Below, piece by piece: positions 25,219 to 33,721 of a DNA stretch of 64,000 nucleotides (positions are counted from its first letter, which is position 1; every line of letters starts with the position of its first letter). The notes under the pieces were generated by a model. That model did no database searches, had not been told where the DNA came from, and saw nothing but the letters and a program-made list of their open reading frames with translations. Source of the DNA: Mycobacterium sp. MBM (GTDB lineage Bacteria > Actinomycetota > Actinomycetes > Mycobacteriales > Mycobacteriaceae); the NCBI GenBank assembly GCA_021648845.1, contig JAKJHY010000006.1, positions 204,037 to 268,036 on the forward strand, given 5' to 3'. The translations under genes and the position numbers were made by a program.

Positions 25219-25466
25219 CCGCCGCCACTCGCACACCCAGGCGCCCCGATGACCTTCCACGCAAACGTCACATCACGGCCGAGGTCGACGCCCGGGTTGG
25301 CCAGCCCTACGTCCTGGAGCACCGATGCGGGCCGTTCGGCCGCGTGGTGCGCTTGGCCCGCGTGCAGCGCAACGGATCGGTGGCCAGCATCATGTTCGCC
25401 CCCGAGGATGCGCGCGCGGTTGCCGCCGCGCTCATGTCGGCCGCCGACCAATTGGAGACAGAATGA
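25215..25466 (+). CDS. Small early protein, paralogue 2
   Basis: 83 aa, GTG start inside the preceding stop (GTGA). It carries a 25-residue basic N-terminal extension (TRTPRRPDDLPRKRHITAE) absent from its paralogue, then the shared beta-strand/helix core. Ends ATGA with the next gene. Function unknown. Confidence 0.6.
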   Translation: MTAATRTPRRPDDLPRKRHITAEVDARVGQPYVLEHRCGPFGRVVRLARVQRNGSVASIMFAPEDARAVAAALMSAADQLETE

Positions 25467-25630
25467 CCGCCGCCTTGATCATCTTGGACGGCCATGCCGT
25501 CACCCTGACCGACGACGGCAGCGGCCTGGCTGGCCATGTCGATATCGACGGCGTACGTCACCGAGTCTTCGCGACCATCACACCGACCGTGCGAACCGTC
25601 TCGCCGGCAAAGTGGCGTGCCGCCTCTTAA
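25463..25630 (+). CDS. Small early protein of unknown function
   Basis: 55 aa (MTAALIILDGHAVTLTDDGSG start) coupled by ATGA overlap to the preceding gene and last in the early run. Predicted as mostly beta. No family recognised. Confidence 0.55.
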   Translation: MTAALIILDGHAVTLTDDGSGLAGHVDIDGVRHRVFATITPTVRTVSPAKWRAAS

Positions 25631-25992
25631 CTGAAACCTCCCGCGCGAGTTCCTCAAAGTCATTCTCGCTCGGGGTTACGCCGACTCGGGACAGTCGGCG
25701 TACAGGCACCGGGTTGTAGCGGGCGGCTCCCGCTCCCCGGTGCCCACAATCTGCGGGCGGCGCAAGGGCGTTCATTCGATCAGCTTCCGTCCTATGAGGT
25801 CCCGCACACCGGTGCTACGGAGTAGTGCCCCCGAAACCCGGTGAAGACCCCGCGTAGCGCGCCGAGCGTGGGGTCACCAACTTCTAGAGCGCGAAATCTA
25901 GCGCCCCGCACTCATCTACCCCACCCACACTCCAATCACCGCCCCACGGCTCCGTGAGGGCGGTGTTTGGCATGCTCCGAAAGGGGGACCAG
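25631..25992 (+). ncRNA. Highly structured non-coding segment before the late genes
   Basis: About 360 bp without a gene but with stacked hairpins: a 10-bp perfect stem at 25677-25686/25693-25702; a two-part stem at 25705-25713/25736-25744 with inner 25718-25723/25729-25734; and CACCGCCC-CACGG/CCGTG-GGGCGGTG at 25937-25965 just before the tape-measure gene. The density of perfect stems suggests a structured RNA, an attenuator or a packaging-related site. The type call is tentative. Confidence 0.4.
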
Positions 25993-28900
25993 TTGGCGAA
26001 GACTCCGACAGTCGGCGTTGGCCTCAACCTCAAGATCGACGACAAGGCTCTAGCCGCATCTGGCAAAGAGGTTGCCACCACCGCCGGCAAGATCGCCGAC
26101 CGCGCTGCCGACAACTTTCAGAACACATTCCACCAGCGCGCCGGCCTGGACCCCACGAAGCTGGCAAACCCCGCTCAGTTCGGACAGCACGGCCAGAAGG
26201 TCGGAAAGTCGATGGGCGACTCTGCCGCCAATGCCATGCGCCGCGGTGATTGGGCCGGATCAGCAAAGGATGCCGGCCGAACCTTTGAGCTGAACTTCGA
26301 GAAGGTCGCGAAGCCGAAGGTCACCGTCGACACCTCGGCGATGCAGCGCGAGGGCGGTTCGGCCGGCGACAGCTTCGCCGGTGGCTTCGCTTCATCCGCC
26401 GGCCTGGCCAAGTTGGCGGGCCGCGGTGGTCCCATCGCTGGCGCGATCATCGCCGGCGTGGCCGCCGCCGTGAAGGTGGTCGGCCCGATGGTGCAGGACG
26501 CCATGAAGGTCGATGCCGATATCGCGATGAGCCAAGCGCGCGGCGGTATGTCGAACTCGCAGATAGCCGAGATCCGCAAGGCCGCAACCGGGGCGTGGGG
26601 TAACAACTCCGGTGCCTCGATTGAAGACAACGTCAACGCCGCGGTCTCTGCTATGCAGTCAGGCTTGGGCACCGATCAATCGACCATCGAAAGCCTCAAC
26701 ACGGTGTCCTCGATCCTCGGCGAGGAGATCCCGGCGGCTGCCCGCAGCGCCGGCCAGTTGATCCGAACAGGATTGGCGGCCAACGCAAAAGAGGCATTCG
26801 ACATTCTGGTCAGCGGTCAGCAGAACGGGTTGAACGTCTCCCAGGACTGGCTCGACACCATCGACGAGTACGCGACGCAGTTCCGCGCGCTCGGCCTGTC
26901 CGGTGCCGACGCCATCGGCCTGCTGTCGCAGATGACCAAGGCCGGCGCGCGCAACACCGACGTGGCTGCAGATGCCCTGAAAGAGCTGGCTATTCGTGCG
27001 CAGGATGGTTCGGATGCCACGCGCAACGCCTTTAGCACGATGGGCCTTAACGCGGCTGAGATGGCCGGCAAGATCTCGCAGGGTGGCGACGCTGCGCGTA
27101 CCGCGTTCGACCAGATCCTCGACCGCATCCGCAGTATCGGCGACCCGGTCGTGCAGATGCAGGTGGCCGTGGCACTTCTCGGAACAAAGGCCGAGGATCT
27201 CGGCGACGCATTCAAAGCCATTGACCTGACCACCGCGGCCAACTCGATCAAGGACGTAGAGGGCGCCGCCGAGGACGCCGCCGCCACCGCACTGCGCACG
27301 TCGCAGAACGAATGGGCGCAGGCCGGCCGTAACATCCAGAAGATCTGGCAGGGCGTCAAAGACAGCCTGCAGATGGGTGATTGGTTCTCCGATATCCCAA
27401 GGGCATTCAACGAGTGGATGACCCCACCACAGTTGACCCCCGGCGCCCCTGGTGTGCCCGGTCAGCTCGGCACCGGCCCCGGCCCCGCCATCGCGCCACC
27501 ACCCGGCCTTGCCGGTGGAAATCCGCTCGATATCTTCGCCCCGCGTGGCGGCAACCCTGCGGCACCTGGTGCGCCTGCCGCACCGACACCCGGCCCAGAC
27601 CCGGGAATGTGGTGGGGTCCGAACATGGTTCGTCCGCAGGACAACCCGCGATTCGGCTCGCAGTACACCAACGACACAACCCGTGGTGGGTCGTCCACGC
27701 CGACCGGGCCGGTGGTGCCGTTCGCTGGTGACCCGATGTCGCTGTTGCAGGGCCTTCCGGTCACCGCATCGTTGTACGGCTCCGCGAGTTCGCTTCTGGA
27801 GGCGCAGAACAGGGTACAGCAGGAAACTGCCGAGCTGAATGCACTGATGGCGGACAACACCGCCACGGCCGACCAGATCAACAAGGCAAGAAACGAACTC
27901 GGCGACGCTGAGCGCCAGGCGCAGCAAGCCGAGTTGTCCCTGATGGAACAGAAGCGTGCCGCCACTGAGTCGTTCACGAACACCATGTCCGGCGCCGCCG
28001 ACTCGATTGGTGAGATCGGGGTCGCACTCGACGCGGATCTCGGCATCTCTAAAGGCCTTCCCGGCCTGGCGGATAACCTGGTTCGCTTCATCGGGGCGTT
28101 GGCTACGGCACCGCTCAAGGGCTTACTTGCGCCGATTGCAGCGCAAGGCAACGGCGGTTCGGGAATCCTCGGCATGCTCGGAGCTGGCGGCAATTCCTAC
28201 GCCACGACGGCCACGCAGGGCTACGCCACGCCCCCATTGTCGGGAATGCCGTACGGCCTCCCCGGTGGCACCGACACGGGCGGTTACGGTTCCAGCGGCC
28301 AGGTGTTCCCGCCGTGGGTGCACGCGATGGAACAGGCGTTTGGAGTGAAGGCCAGCACCTACGCCGGCCATCAGGAGGACAACCGGCAGGAGGCCGGCTA
28401 CGCCCCCAACCCAAACGGACAGAACCGCGGTATCGACTGGGTCGGTTCCGTCGCCAACATGCAGAGCCTGGCCGACTACCTCGCCACCATTCCGAATGCG
28501 ATGGAACAGGTGATTTGGCAAAACCCAAACACGGGCGCAGCCACCGAGATAGCCGGCGGCAGGCCGCAGCCGGGATACTTCAGCGGCGACCTCGGGGCAC
28601 ATCAGAACCACGTTCACACGCGGCAGTCCCAGGGTGTACCCGTCCCCGGCGGCAATGCCATTCCGAACTTGGTCGGCGCCGCCGGCCTGCCTGGTGGCCC
28701 GCTCGCGAACGGCATGCCGCAAGGTTTCCCGACATCAAGCGTTCCGCAGGTGGCGCCGACGAGCTTCACCCCGAGCTACGCACCGACCACGCCATCGCAG
28801 GCTGCACAGCCCAACTGGCAGTCCAACGGCAGCGGCATCGGTGTCGGCGGCGGTCTGCTCGGCATGGCGATGAGCGCCGCCTCAAGCGGTATCGGGATGG

Positions 28901-29337
28901 CCGGCAATGCGTTTGCACCCGGCGCCGGCTCTGCCGCCTCGGCTGCCGCCCAGATGGGCATGCAGTTACTTGACAGGACCGTGAGCTACGGCGGTGAGGT
29001 CGCGGCATCGTTGGCCGAGGGACTGATGAGCACGTTCTCGGTAAGCGATCCTGATGGCGGCGGCAACAGCAGCCAGTCGTCCTGGCTAACCCGCATCATC
29101 GGCGGCCTCGCGAGCGCGCGACCCGCCGGCAACGTGACCGCCGGCAAGGCCGACCAAGGCTCGAAGGTCGATCCGAACGCCCAGCAGAACCAGCGGCCAC
29201 AGGGCCAGCAGCAGGGCCAGCCGAACGGCGGCGTTCATATCGGGACCTTTGTGCAAGCGGAGAACCGCAACAGCACGCAGGTCATCAACGATCTCGCCAG
29301 CGCCGCCTACAACGCTCAGATCAACCCGGGCGGCTAA
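25993..29337 (+). CDS. Tape-measure protein with M15-peptidase-like motif
   Basis: About 1114 aa. TTG 25993 follows AAAGGGGGA; in-frame GTG 25954 and ATG 25972 lie within or beside a hairpin. The N-terminal 450 residues match phage tape-measure cores (IAEIRKAATGAWG, QNGLNVSQDWLDTIDEYATQF, QMTKAGARNTDVAADALKELA). A Pro/Gly-rich linker and coiled coil follow. Around 785-880 is the module seen in mycobacteriophage tape measures, with H793, D815 (RGIDWVG) and H873/H875 (HQNHVHTR), resembling zinc D-Ala-D-Ala peptidases. In tailed phages it sets tail length and aids cell-wall passage. It is odd here: no tail tube or assembly chaperone genes accompany it. Confidence 0.88.
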   Translation: MAKTPTVGVGLNLKIDDKALAASGKEVATTAGKIADRAADNFQNTFHQRAGLDPTKLANPAQFGQHGQKVGKSMGDSAANAMRRGDWAGSAKDAGRTFELNFEKVAKPKVTVDTSAMQREGGSAGDSFAGGFASSAGLAKLAGRGGPIAGAIIAGVAAAVKVVGPMVQDAMKVDADIAMSQARGGMSNSQIAEIRKAATGAWGNNSGASIEDNVNAAVSAMQSGLGTDQSTIESLNTVSSILGEEIPAAARSAGQLIRTGLAANAKEAFDILVSGQQNGLNVSQDWLDTIDEYATQFRALGLSGADAIGLLSQMTKAGARNTDVAADALKELAIRAQDGSDATRNAFSTMGLNAAEMAGKISQGGDAARTAFDQILDRIRSIGDPVVQMQVAVALLGTKAEDLGDAFKAIDLTTAANSIKDVEGAAEDAAATALRTSQNEWAQAGRNIQKIWQGVKDSLQMGDWFSDIPRAFNEWMTPPQLTPGAPGVPGQLGTGPGPAIAPPPGLAGGNPLDIFAPRGGNPAAPGAPAAPTPGPDPGMWWGPNMVRPQDNPRFGSQYTNDTTRGGSSTPTGPVVPFAGDPMSLLQGLPVTASLYGSASSLLEAQNRVQQETAELNALMADNTATADQINKARNELGDAERQAQQAELSLMEQKRAATESFTNTMSGAADSIGEIGVALDADLGISKGLPGLADNLVRFIGALATAPLKGLLAPIAAQGNGGSGILGMLGAGGNSYATTATQGYATPPLSGMPYGLPGGTDTGGYGSSGQVFPPWVHAMEQAFGVKASTYAGHQEDNRQEAGYAPNPNGQNRGIDWVGSVANMQSLADYLATIPNAMEQVIWQNPNTGAATEIAGGRPQPGYFSGDLGAHQNHVHTRQSQGVPVPGGNAIPNLVGAAGLPGGPLANGMPQGFPTSSVPQVAPTSFTPSYAPTTPSQAAQPNWQSNGSGIGVGGGLLGMAMSAASSGIGMAGNAFAPGAGSAASAAAQMGMQLLDRTVSYGGEVAASLAEGLMSTFSVSDPDGGGNSSQSSWLTRIIGGLASARPAGNVTAGKADQGSKVDPNAQQNQRPQGQQQGQPNGGVHIGTFVQAENRNSTQVINDLASAAYNAQINPGG

Positions 29338-29340
29338 TTC

Positions 29341-29378
29341 CGAAGGGCCGGAACTTCAAACGAGGTTCCGGCCCTTCG
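29341..29378. terminator. Strong hairpin after the tape-measure gene
   Basis: A 14-bp perfect stem (CGAAGGGCCGGAAC / GTTCCGGCCCTTCG) with a 10-nt loop begins 4 bp after the tape-measure stop. There is no T-tract, as is common for mycobacterial terminators, so it may terminate or merely attenuate. Confidence 0.65.
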
Positions 29379-29398
29379 CCCGTCCCCGAAAGGATGCA

Positions 29399-29758
29399 AT
29401 GGCGAAGCAAGACAAAGAATTCGCAAAAGCAATGCGTGAGGCTTTGGCCGCAAACGAAGACCTACGCGCCAACCTCTGCGGCATCGCCGACGACGTGCGC
29501 GACGCCGCGAAAACAGTCGCCGTAGCGTCATTTGCCGACCCCACAGGCACATTCGAGTCGAGTATCGAAGTCCGGCGCACCCGGTACAAGAAACTGGGCA
29601 AGTCCACTCGGGTGGCCCGCATCGTCTCCACCGACGACCCAGCCAAGGTGGCAACCATCATCCATGGCCGCGGCGCAGACGAAGAACACGGGGCAACACC
29701 GGCGTTCGACATCTGGAATCGCACCGCGGCGATCTTCAACTCACCGGTGGACGAGTAA
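29399..29758 (+). CDS. HK97 gp10-like head-tail neck protein
   Basis: 119 aa. The pattern of an N-terminal helix, strand pair (SIEVRRTRYKKLGKSTRVARIVSTDDPAKVATIIHGRG) and C-terminal ATPAFDIWNRTAAIF is that of HK97-gp10/minor neck proteins in actinophages. In HK97-type phages this gene sits after the head-completion genes; here it is upstream of the terminase, next to the tape measure. Start ATG 29399 follows GAAAGGA. The stop overlaps the HNH gene start (TAATG). Confidence 0.6.
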   Translation: MAKQDKEFAKAMREALAANEDLRANLCGIADDVRDAAKTVAVASFADPTGTFESSIEVRRTRYKKLGKSTRVARIVSTDDPAKVATIIHGRGADEEHGATPAFDIWNRTAAIFNSPVDE

Positions 29759-30033
29759 TGCGGCCCAAGACATTCTGCCTGGACTGTGGCGTGTTGTGCA
29801 CCGGTAGCCGGTGTCATGCGTGCTACCGCAAACGTCGCAACGCCGGGTATGACTCGCGCGAATACCGCGCCCTCGGCCGGCCATCTGGACCGTGCCAAAT
29901 GCGCATCCTGTGCAACGGTGCGCCCGCCAACACGTGGGAGCACCGAATCCCACTGTCCCGCGGCGGTACCCACCATCCAACCAACATGCTGCCCGCGTGC
30001 GGGCGGTGCAATAGCAGCAAGAGGAATCGATAA
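29758..30033 (+). CDS. HNH endonuclease
   Basis: 91 aa. Two zinc-binding Cys pairs at the N-terminus (CLDCG, CHACYRKRR) and the HNH core EHRIPLSRGGTHHPTNM followed by CGRCNSSK. HNH proteins beside terminases stimulate cos cleavage and genome packaging in HK97-type phages, and are typical of capsid-encoding satellites. Overlaps both neighbours by one base (TAATG junctions). Confidence 0.88.
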   Translation: MRPKTFCLDCGVLCTGSRCHACYRKRRNAGYDSREYRALGRPSGPCQMRILCNGAPANTWEHRIPLSRGGTHHPTNMLPACGRCNSSKRNR

Positions 30034-30704
30034 TGCGCGGCGCAATGATAGGGGCCATCGCCTCATCGGCCATACCGGCTCCGAGCGTGACCCCGGTGGA
30101 GTTCCTGGCCTCGTTCGCGCCACTGACAGCCACCAACAACTTCAACATGGGCTTGACCGCAAGTGGTGCCCTGGACCTATCCGCCTACACCGCAGACGAT
30201 TTAGCGCTGGTGGTCGCTCTGAACTGGTACGCCAACGGTGGTGGCCCCATCACCTACTCGTGCAGCTTCGAAGGTGCTCCGCTCGACATGATGGTCGGCA
30301 TGGACCGCTCCGGTGGTGCGAACTGGGGGTGCCAGCTATGGGTCCTCCCAGCCCCGGCGGCCACCGGCACGCTGTCTGCTACCGCCACCGGCACCGCGAA
30401 CACCGGGCGCAACCTGTGGGTATCGGCATCCCTGTTCGCCAATGTCGGCGGGTGGGAGGCCGGCACCACCGCCACCATCGCGTCGGGTGTCGCTCACAGC
30501 ATCGCCCTCGGTGCTGGTGAGTACGCGGTCAACGCCATGGCCGCCGGCCAGGCGATGAGCAACTACAGCCAGACGCGGCGCCAGTACAGCACGATAGGCA
30601 ACCTCCGCGGGGCATGTGGTGATGCGACGGGTGAAGGCACGCTGAGCTTTTCGTGCACCGGCGGCAACTACAACTCGGCACTGGCTCGCCTGCTGCCCGC
30701 ATAG
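30033..30704 (+). CDS. Putative structural protein of unknown function
   Basis: 223 aa, rich in Gly, Ala, Ser, Thr and Asn, predicted all-beta (SGALDLSAYTADDLALVVALNWYANGGG, TGTLSATATGTANTGRNLWVSASLF). Such composition is common in phage decoration, fibre or tail-tip proteins. No family recognised. It is coupled to the HNH gene and followed by the repeat-rich region. Confidence 0.5.
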   Translation: MRGAMIGAIASSAIPAPSVTPVEFLASFAPLTATNNFNMGLTASGALDLSAYTADDLALVVALNWYANGGGPITYSCSFEGAPLDMMVGMDRSGGANWGCQLWVLPAPAATGTLSATATGTANTGRNLWVSASLFANVGGWEAGTTATIASGVAHSIALGAGEYAVNAMAAGQAMSNYSQTRRQYSTIGNLRGACGDATGEGTLSFSCTGGNYNSALARLLPA

Positions 30705-30720
30705 CAAACACACTCGCTGA

Positions 30721-31012
30721 GCAGGTCATGCATTGCGATGCATGTTCATGCAATCCGACTGCCGTGGCTGCTTGGCCATATCCGCAGGTCAGCCCCACTT
30801 ACCCCGGGTGCGCAGCATAGCCGCAGGTCAGAGGCTCAAAAGTTCGCAACCTGTTGTGCCTGTTCGACTCGGCTCCGTTCTGTTCACCTTCGATGAACGC
30901 GCATCGGATGCATGAATATGCATTTTGACCTGCGCTAACGCTCCCACTCATCCAATCTGGCTAACTGCAAACCCGCAGGTCGCCGTGTAAACGAAAGTCG
31001 GTTTTGATGCAT
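30721..31012. repeat. Repeat cluster upstream of the terminase; candidate packaging or control site
   Basis: A 306-bp gene-free stretch. It holds five ATGCAT palindromes (30728, 30738, 30908, 30918, 31007), two pairs spaced exactly 10 bp apart, and five GCAGGTC heptamers (30721, 30784, 30823, 30975 direct; 30927 inverted). The last palindrome overlaps the terminase start. Iterated sites on one face of the helix next to terL fit a cos/pac or terminase-binding region, or an operator of the late genes. Confidence 0.55.
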
Positions 31013-32507
31013 GGCCCACGTCGGCAATGCGCGGGTCAAGTTCGAGGATCTCACCGATCCACCTTGGTACCGCTGGAATAGAACCTGGCAGGGCCGGGAT
31101 ATGAACGACCCGGCCGAGCGGTGTATCAGGTTCATCGAAACGTACTGCCGCAGCCCGAAGGGCACTAACCACGGCAAGCCAATGAAGTTGGCCGAGTTTC
31201 AGAAAGCCTGGATACGGTCAGCCCTGGCGCCGGGCATCCGCGAGGCCGTCCTGTCCGCTCCGCGCGGGCAGGGCAAGTCAACGTTGTTGGCAGCCATGGC
31301 GCTGTGGGCACTGTTTGACAGGTGCCCCTCGGGCCAGCCAATCGTGTTGATCTGCGCGAAGACAATCCAGCGCGCCATAGATGCGATCTATGGCGTCGCT
31401 TGCCTGATGGTCAAGGCCGAACCCGAGATGTCCAGGCGCTCCATCGTGCGTACGGGCGCCCAGAATGCGCGGATCGAAGTCGGCTACTCGGATGGCGAAT
31501 GCAAGCCAATCGCTAACGACGAGGACACGTTGCAGGGCTTGGACTTCTCGATGTTCATTCTCGACGAGGCGTCGATTCAGTCCTACGAGGTGTGGAGTGC
31601 CGCGTCAGGTGCCACCGGCAAGCGCGACCGCTCGGTAGTGGTCGGCATCTCCACACCGTGCCCCAGTACGGAGGACTCGGCCCTGTGGGAGCTAAAGAAG
31701 ATCTGGGACGAGGGCCGCGCGCCTGCCTCGTATACCTACACGGAGTATTCGGCGTCGGATGACTGCGACATCAATGATGAGGCGGAGTGGCGCCAAGCCA
31801 ATCCGGCAATCGATGAGGGTTATCTCGACATCGAGGCACTCCGTGGCGACGCGAAGACGAAAACCGAGAGCTGGTTTCGGATCTACCGCCTTGGCCAGTG
31901 GGCACAGGGCGTTGACTGCTGGCTCGGCCCCGACGGCCGCAAGGTGTGGCGCGACCTCAAGACCGACAGCCAACTGGCCCCCGGCGCCGACACCTATGTG
32001 GGTGTGGACGTTGGCATCATCCGTGACTGCACCGCTGTCGTGGTCGGTCAGTGGATCGGCGAGACCCTGCACACCACCGCCAAGATCTGGGTACCACGCA
32101 ATGACGGTGGAGTGTTCGACCAAACCGACGTCATGAAGTACCTGCGCGAGCTGTGTGACGAGTACAACGTCATCGAGATTGCCTACGATCCCCGTCAATT
32201 CGAGTTGCCGGCAACCGACTTGGCTGATGAAGGCTTGCCGATGGTGGTGTTTCACCAGAGTGCTGAGCGAATGTACCCGGCGTGCGGTGACCTCTACGAG
32301 GCCATCAAGCGTCAAGAAATATCTCACGATGGCGCAGCAGATTACGAGCGGCACATCCTCAACGCAATGCCGAAGTGGGCGGATGACGCATTCAGGCTTT
32401 CCAAGTCCAAGAGTCGCGGCCACATAGACGCGGCTATCGCCCTGGCGCTCTGCCATGCCCGGGCTAGCCACCCCGCACCCAAAAAGGCACCCGCCTTTGT
32501 CCTTTAG
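31011..32507 (+). CDS. terL: Terminase large subunit
   Basis: 498-aa packaging motor of the HK97/Terminase_1 type. ATPase domain: Walker A SAPRGQGKST with K89, Walker B MFILDEAS with D185/E186, and a coupling motif VVVGISTP. Nuclease domain: acidic residues D333 (YVGVDVGIIRDC), D393 (IAYDPRQF) and D473 (GHIDAAIALAL). All catalytic motifs are intact. No recognisable small terminase gene accompanies it. Confidence 0.95.
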   Translation: MAHVGNARVKFEDLTDPPWYRWNRTWQGRDMNDPAERCIRFIETYCRSPKGTNHGKPMKLAEFQKAWIRSALAPGIREAVLSAPRGQGKSTLLAAMALWALFDRCPSGQPIVLICAKTIQRAIDAIYGVACLMVKAEPEMSRRSIVRTGAQNARIEVGYSDGECKPIANDEDTLQGLDFSMFILDEASIQSYEVWSAASGATGKRDRSVVVGISTPCPSTEDSALWELKKIWDEGRAPASYTYTEYSASDDCDINDEAEWRQANPAIDEGYLDIEALRGDAKTKTESWFRIYRLGQWAQGVDCWLGPDGRKVWRDLKTDSQLAPGADTYVGVDVGIIRDCTAVVVGQWIGETLHTTAKIWVPRNDGGVFDQTDVMKYLRELCDEYNVIEIAYDPRQFELPATDLADEGLPMVVFHQSAERMYPACGDLYEAIKRQEISHDGAADYERHILNAMPKWADDAFRLSKSKSRGHIDAAIALALCHARASHPAPKKAPAFVL

Positions 32508-32518
32508 GAGATACCTAT

Positions 32519-33721
32519 TTGAGCTGGCTTGATTGGTTCCGCGTACCGGAACCCTACGAACCACCCACCGAAGAGCGATCGATCAGCATTGCCGATCCGG
32601 CCGCCTTCGCCCTGTTCGGTGGTTCGCCCACCTTGGCCGGCCCCACGGTCAACGAAACCTCGGCGCTGGGACTATCGGCGGTCTACCGGTCGGTGGCGCT
32701 CATCGCCGGCACCATCGCCACCCTGCCGCTGCGCACCTTGCAGGACGGCCCAGACGGCACGAGATCGCGCGTTCCGTCCTGGTTGGACTCACCTGGTGGG
32801 CCTACCGGCCCGACCCCGTACGAGTGGACAGAGAGCGTTCTGGCCCACCTGCTGCTGCACGGCAATGCGTACTGCGCACTGATCTTTGGCGGTGCCGGCC
32901 AGGTGCTCGGACTGCAGCCGATCCACCCGTCGGCGGTGTCGGTAGAGCAACTGAAAGACGGCACAAAGTTCTACCGGGTGAGCCTGAACGACGGCAAGAC
33001 ACAAGTCTTTGATGACCGTTCGATGGTCCACATTCCGGCGCTGTCCACCGATGGGGTAAGAGGTTTGTCGCCGTTGACCCTGGCACGCCAGAGCTTCGCC
33101 ACGTCCATCGCCGGGGAACGCTCCGCGGCGCGCCTGTTCAAGGACGGCGCACTGATGTCGGCTATCGCCACAGTGGATGAGCAGATGGACGAAGAGACCG
33201 CCAAGACGATCAAAGAGGGTCTAGACCGCAAGGCTGCCGGTGAGCAGAACGCCGGCCAAATCGCCCTGATTAACCGCAAGGTGAACATTCACCCATGGTC
33301 GGTGTCACCGGTTGACGCTCAATGGCTGGAGTCGCGAGCGTTCCAGATCGAAGAGGTGGCCCGTTGGTACGGGGTACCGCCCCATCTGTTGGCGCAGACG
33401 GAAAAGCAGACCAGTTGGGGCACTGGCGTTTCGGAGCAGAACCGCGGCCTGGCCCGCTACAACCTGGAGTTGTGGACCACGCGGATTCAACAGCGTTTGT
33501 CACGACTGCTCCCGGCTGACCGTAAGGCGGAATTCGACTACACCGCGTTCGTCCAACCCGACCCCGAGACCGAAATCCGGCTGCTGCTGGAGCAGGTGAA
33601 GGGCGGTCTGCTGACCGTCAACGAGGCGCGACGCGTCCGCAATCTCCCACCCATCGACGGTGGAGACGCCATGCGGTCGGAGACACCCACACCAGAATTG
33701 GAGGCGTCCGTAGATGAGTGA
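32519..33721 (+). CDS. HK97-type portal protein
   Basis: 400 aa, TTG start 32519 after TTAGGAG. Portal landmarks: SALGLSAVYRSVALIAGTIATLP (N-terminal), LLHGNAYC, GLSPLTLAR, WLESRAFQIEEVARWYGVPPHLL and LSRLLP near the end. It forms the dodecameric DNA channel of the head. The 3' end overlaps the protease start by 8 bp. Confidence 0.93.
   Translation: MSWLDWFRVPEPYEPPTEERSISIADPAAFALFGGSPTLAGPTVNETSALGLSAVYRSVALIAGTIATLPLRTLQDGPDGTRSRVPSWLDSPGGPTGPTPYEWTESVLAHLLLHGNAYCALIFGGAGQVLGLQPIHPSAVSVEQLKDGTKFYRVSLNDGKTQVFDDRSMVHIPALSTDGVRGLSPLTLARQSFATSIAGERSAARLFKDGALMSAIATVDEQMDEETAKTIKEGLDRKAAGEQNAGQIALINRKVNIHPWSVSPVDAQWLESRAFQIEEVARWYGVPPHLLAQTEKQTSWGTGVSEQNRGLARYNLELWTTRIQQRLSRLLPADRKAEFDYTAFVQPDPETEIRLLLEQVKGGLLTVNEARRVRNLPPIDGGDAMRSETPTPELEASVDE

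Noticed and set aside
25954..25992. Upstream GTG/ATG starts for the tape-measure protein
   Set aside because: They lie in or beside a strong hairpin, while TTG 25993 has a well-placed AAAGGGGGA site.
30733..30915. Small forward frame in the repeat cluster before terL
   Set aside because: No ribosome site or coupling to neighbours, and it runs through the repeated motifs that better explain the segment.
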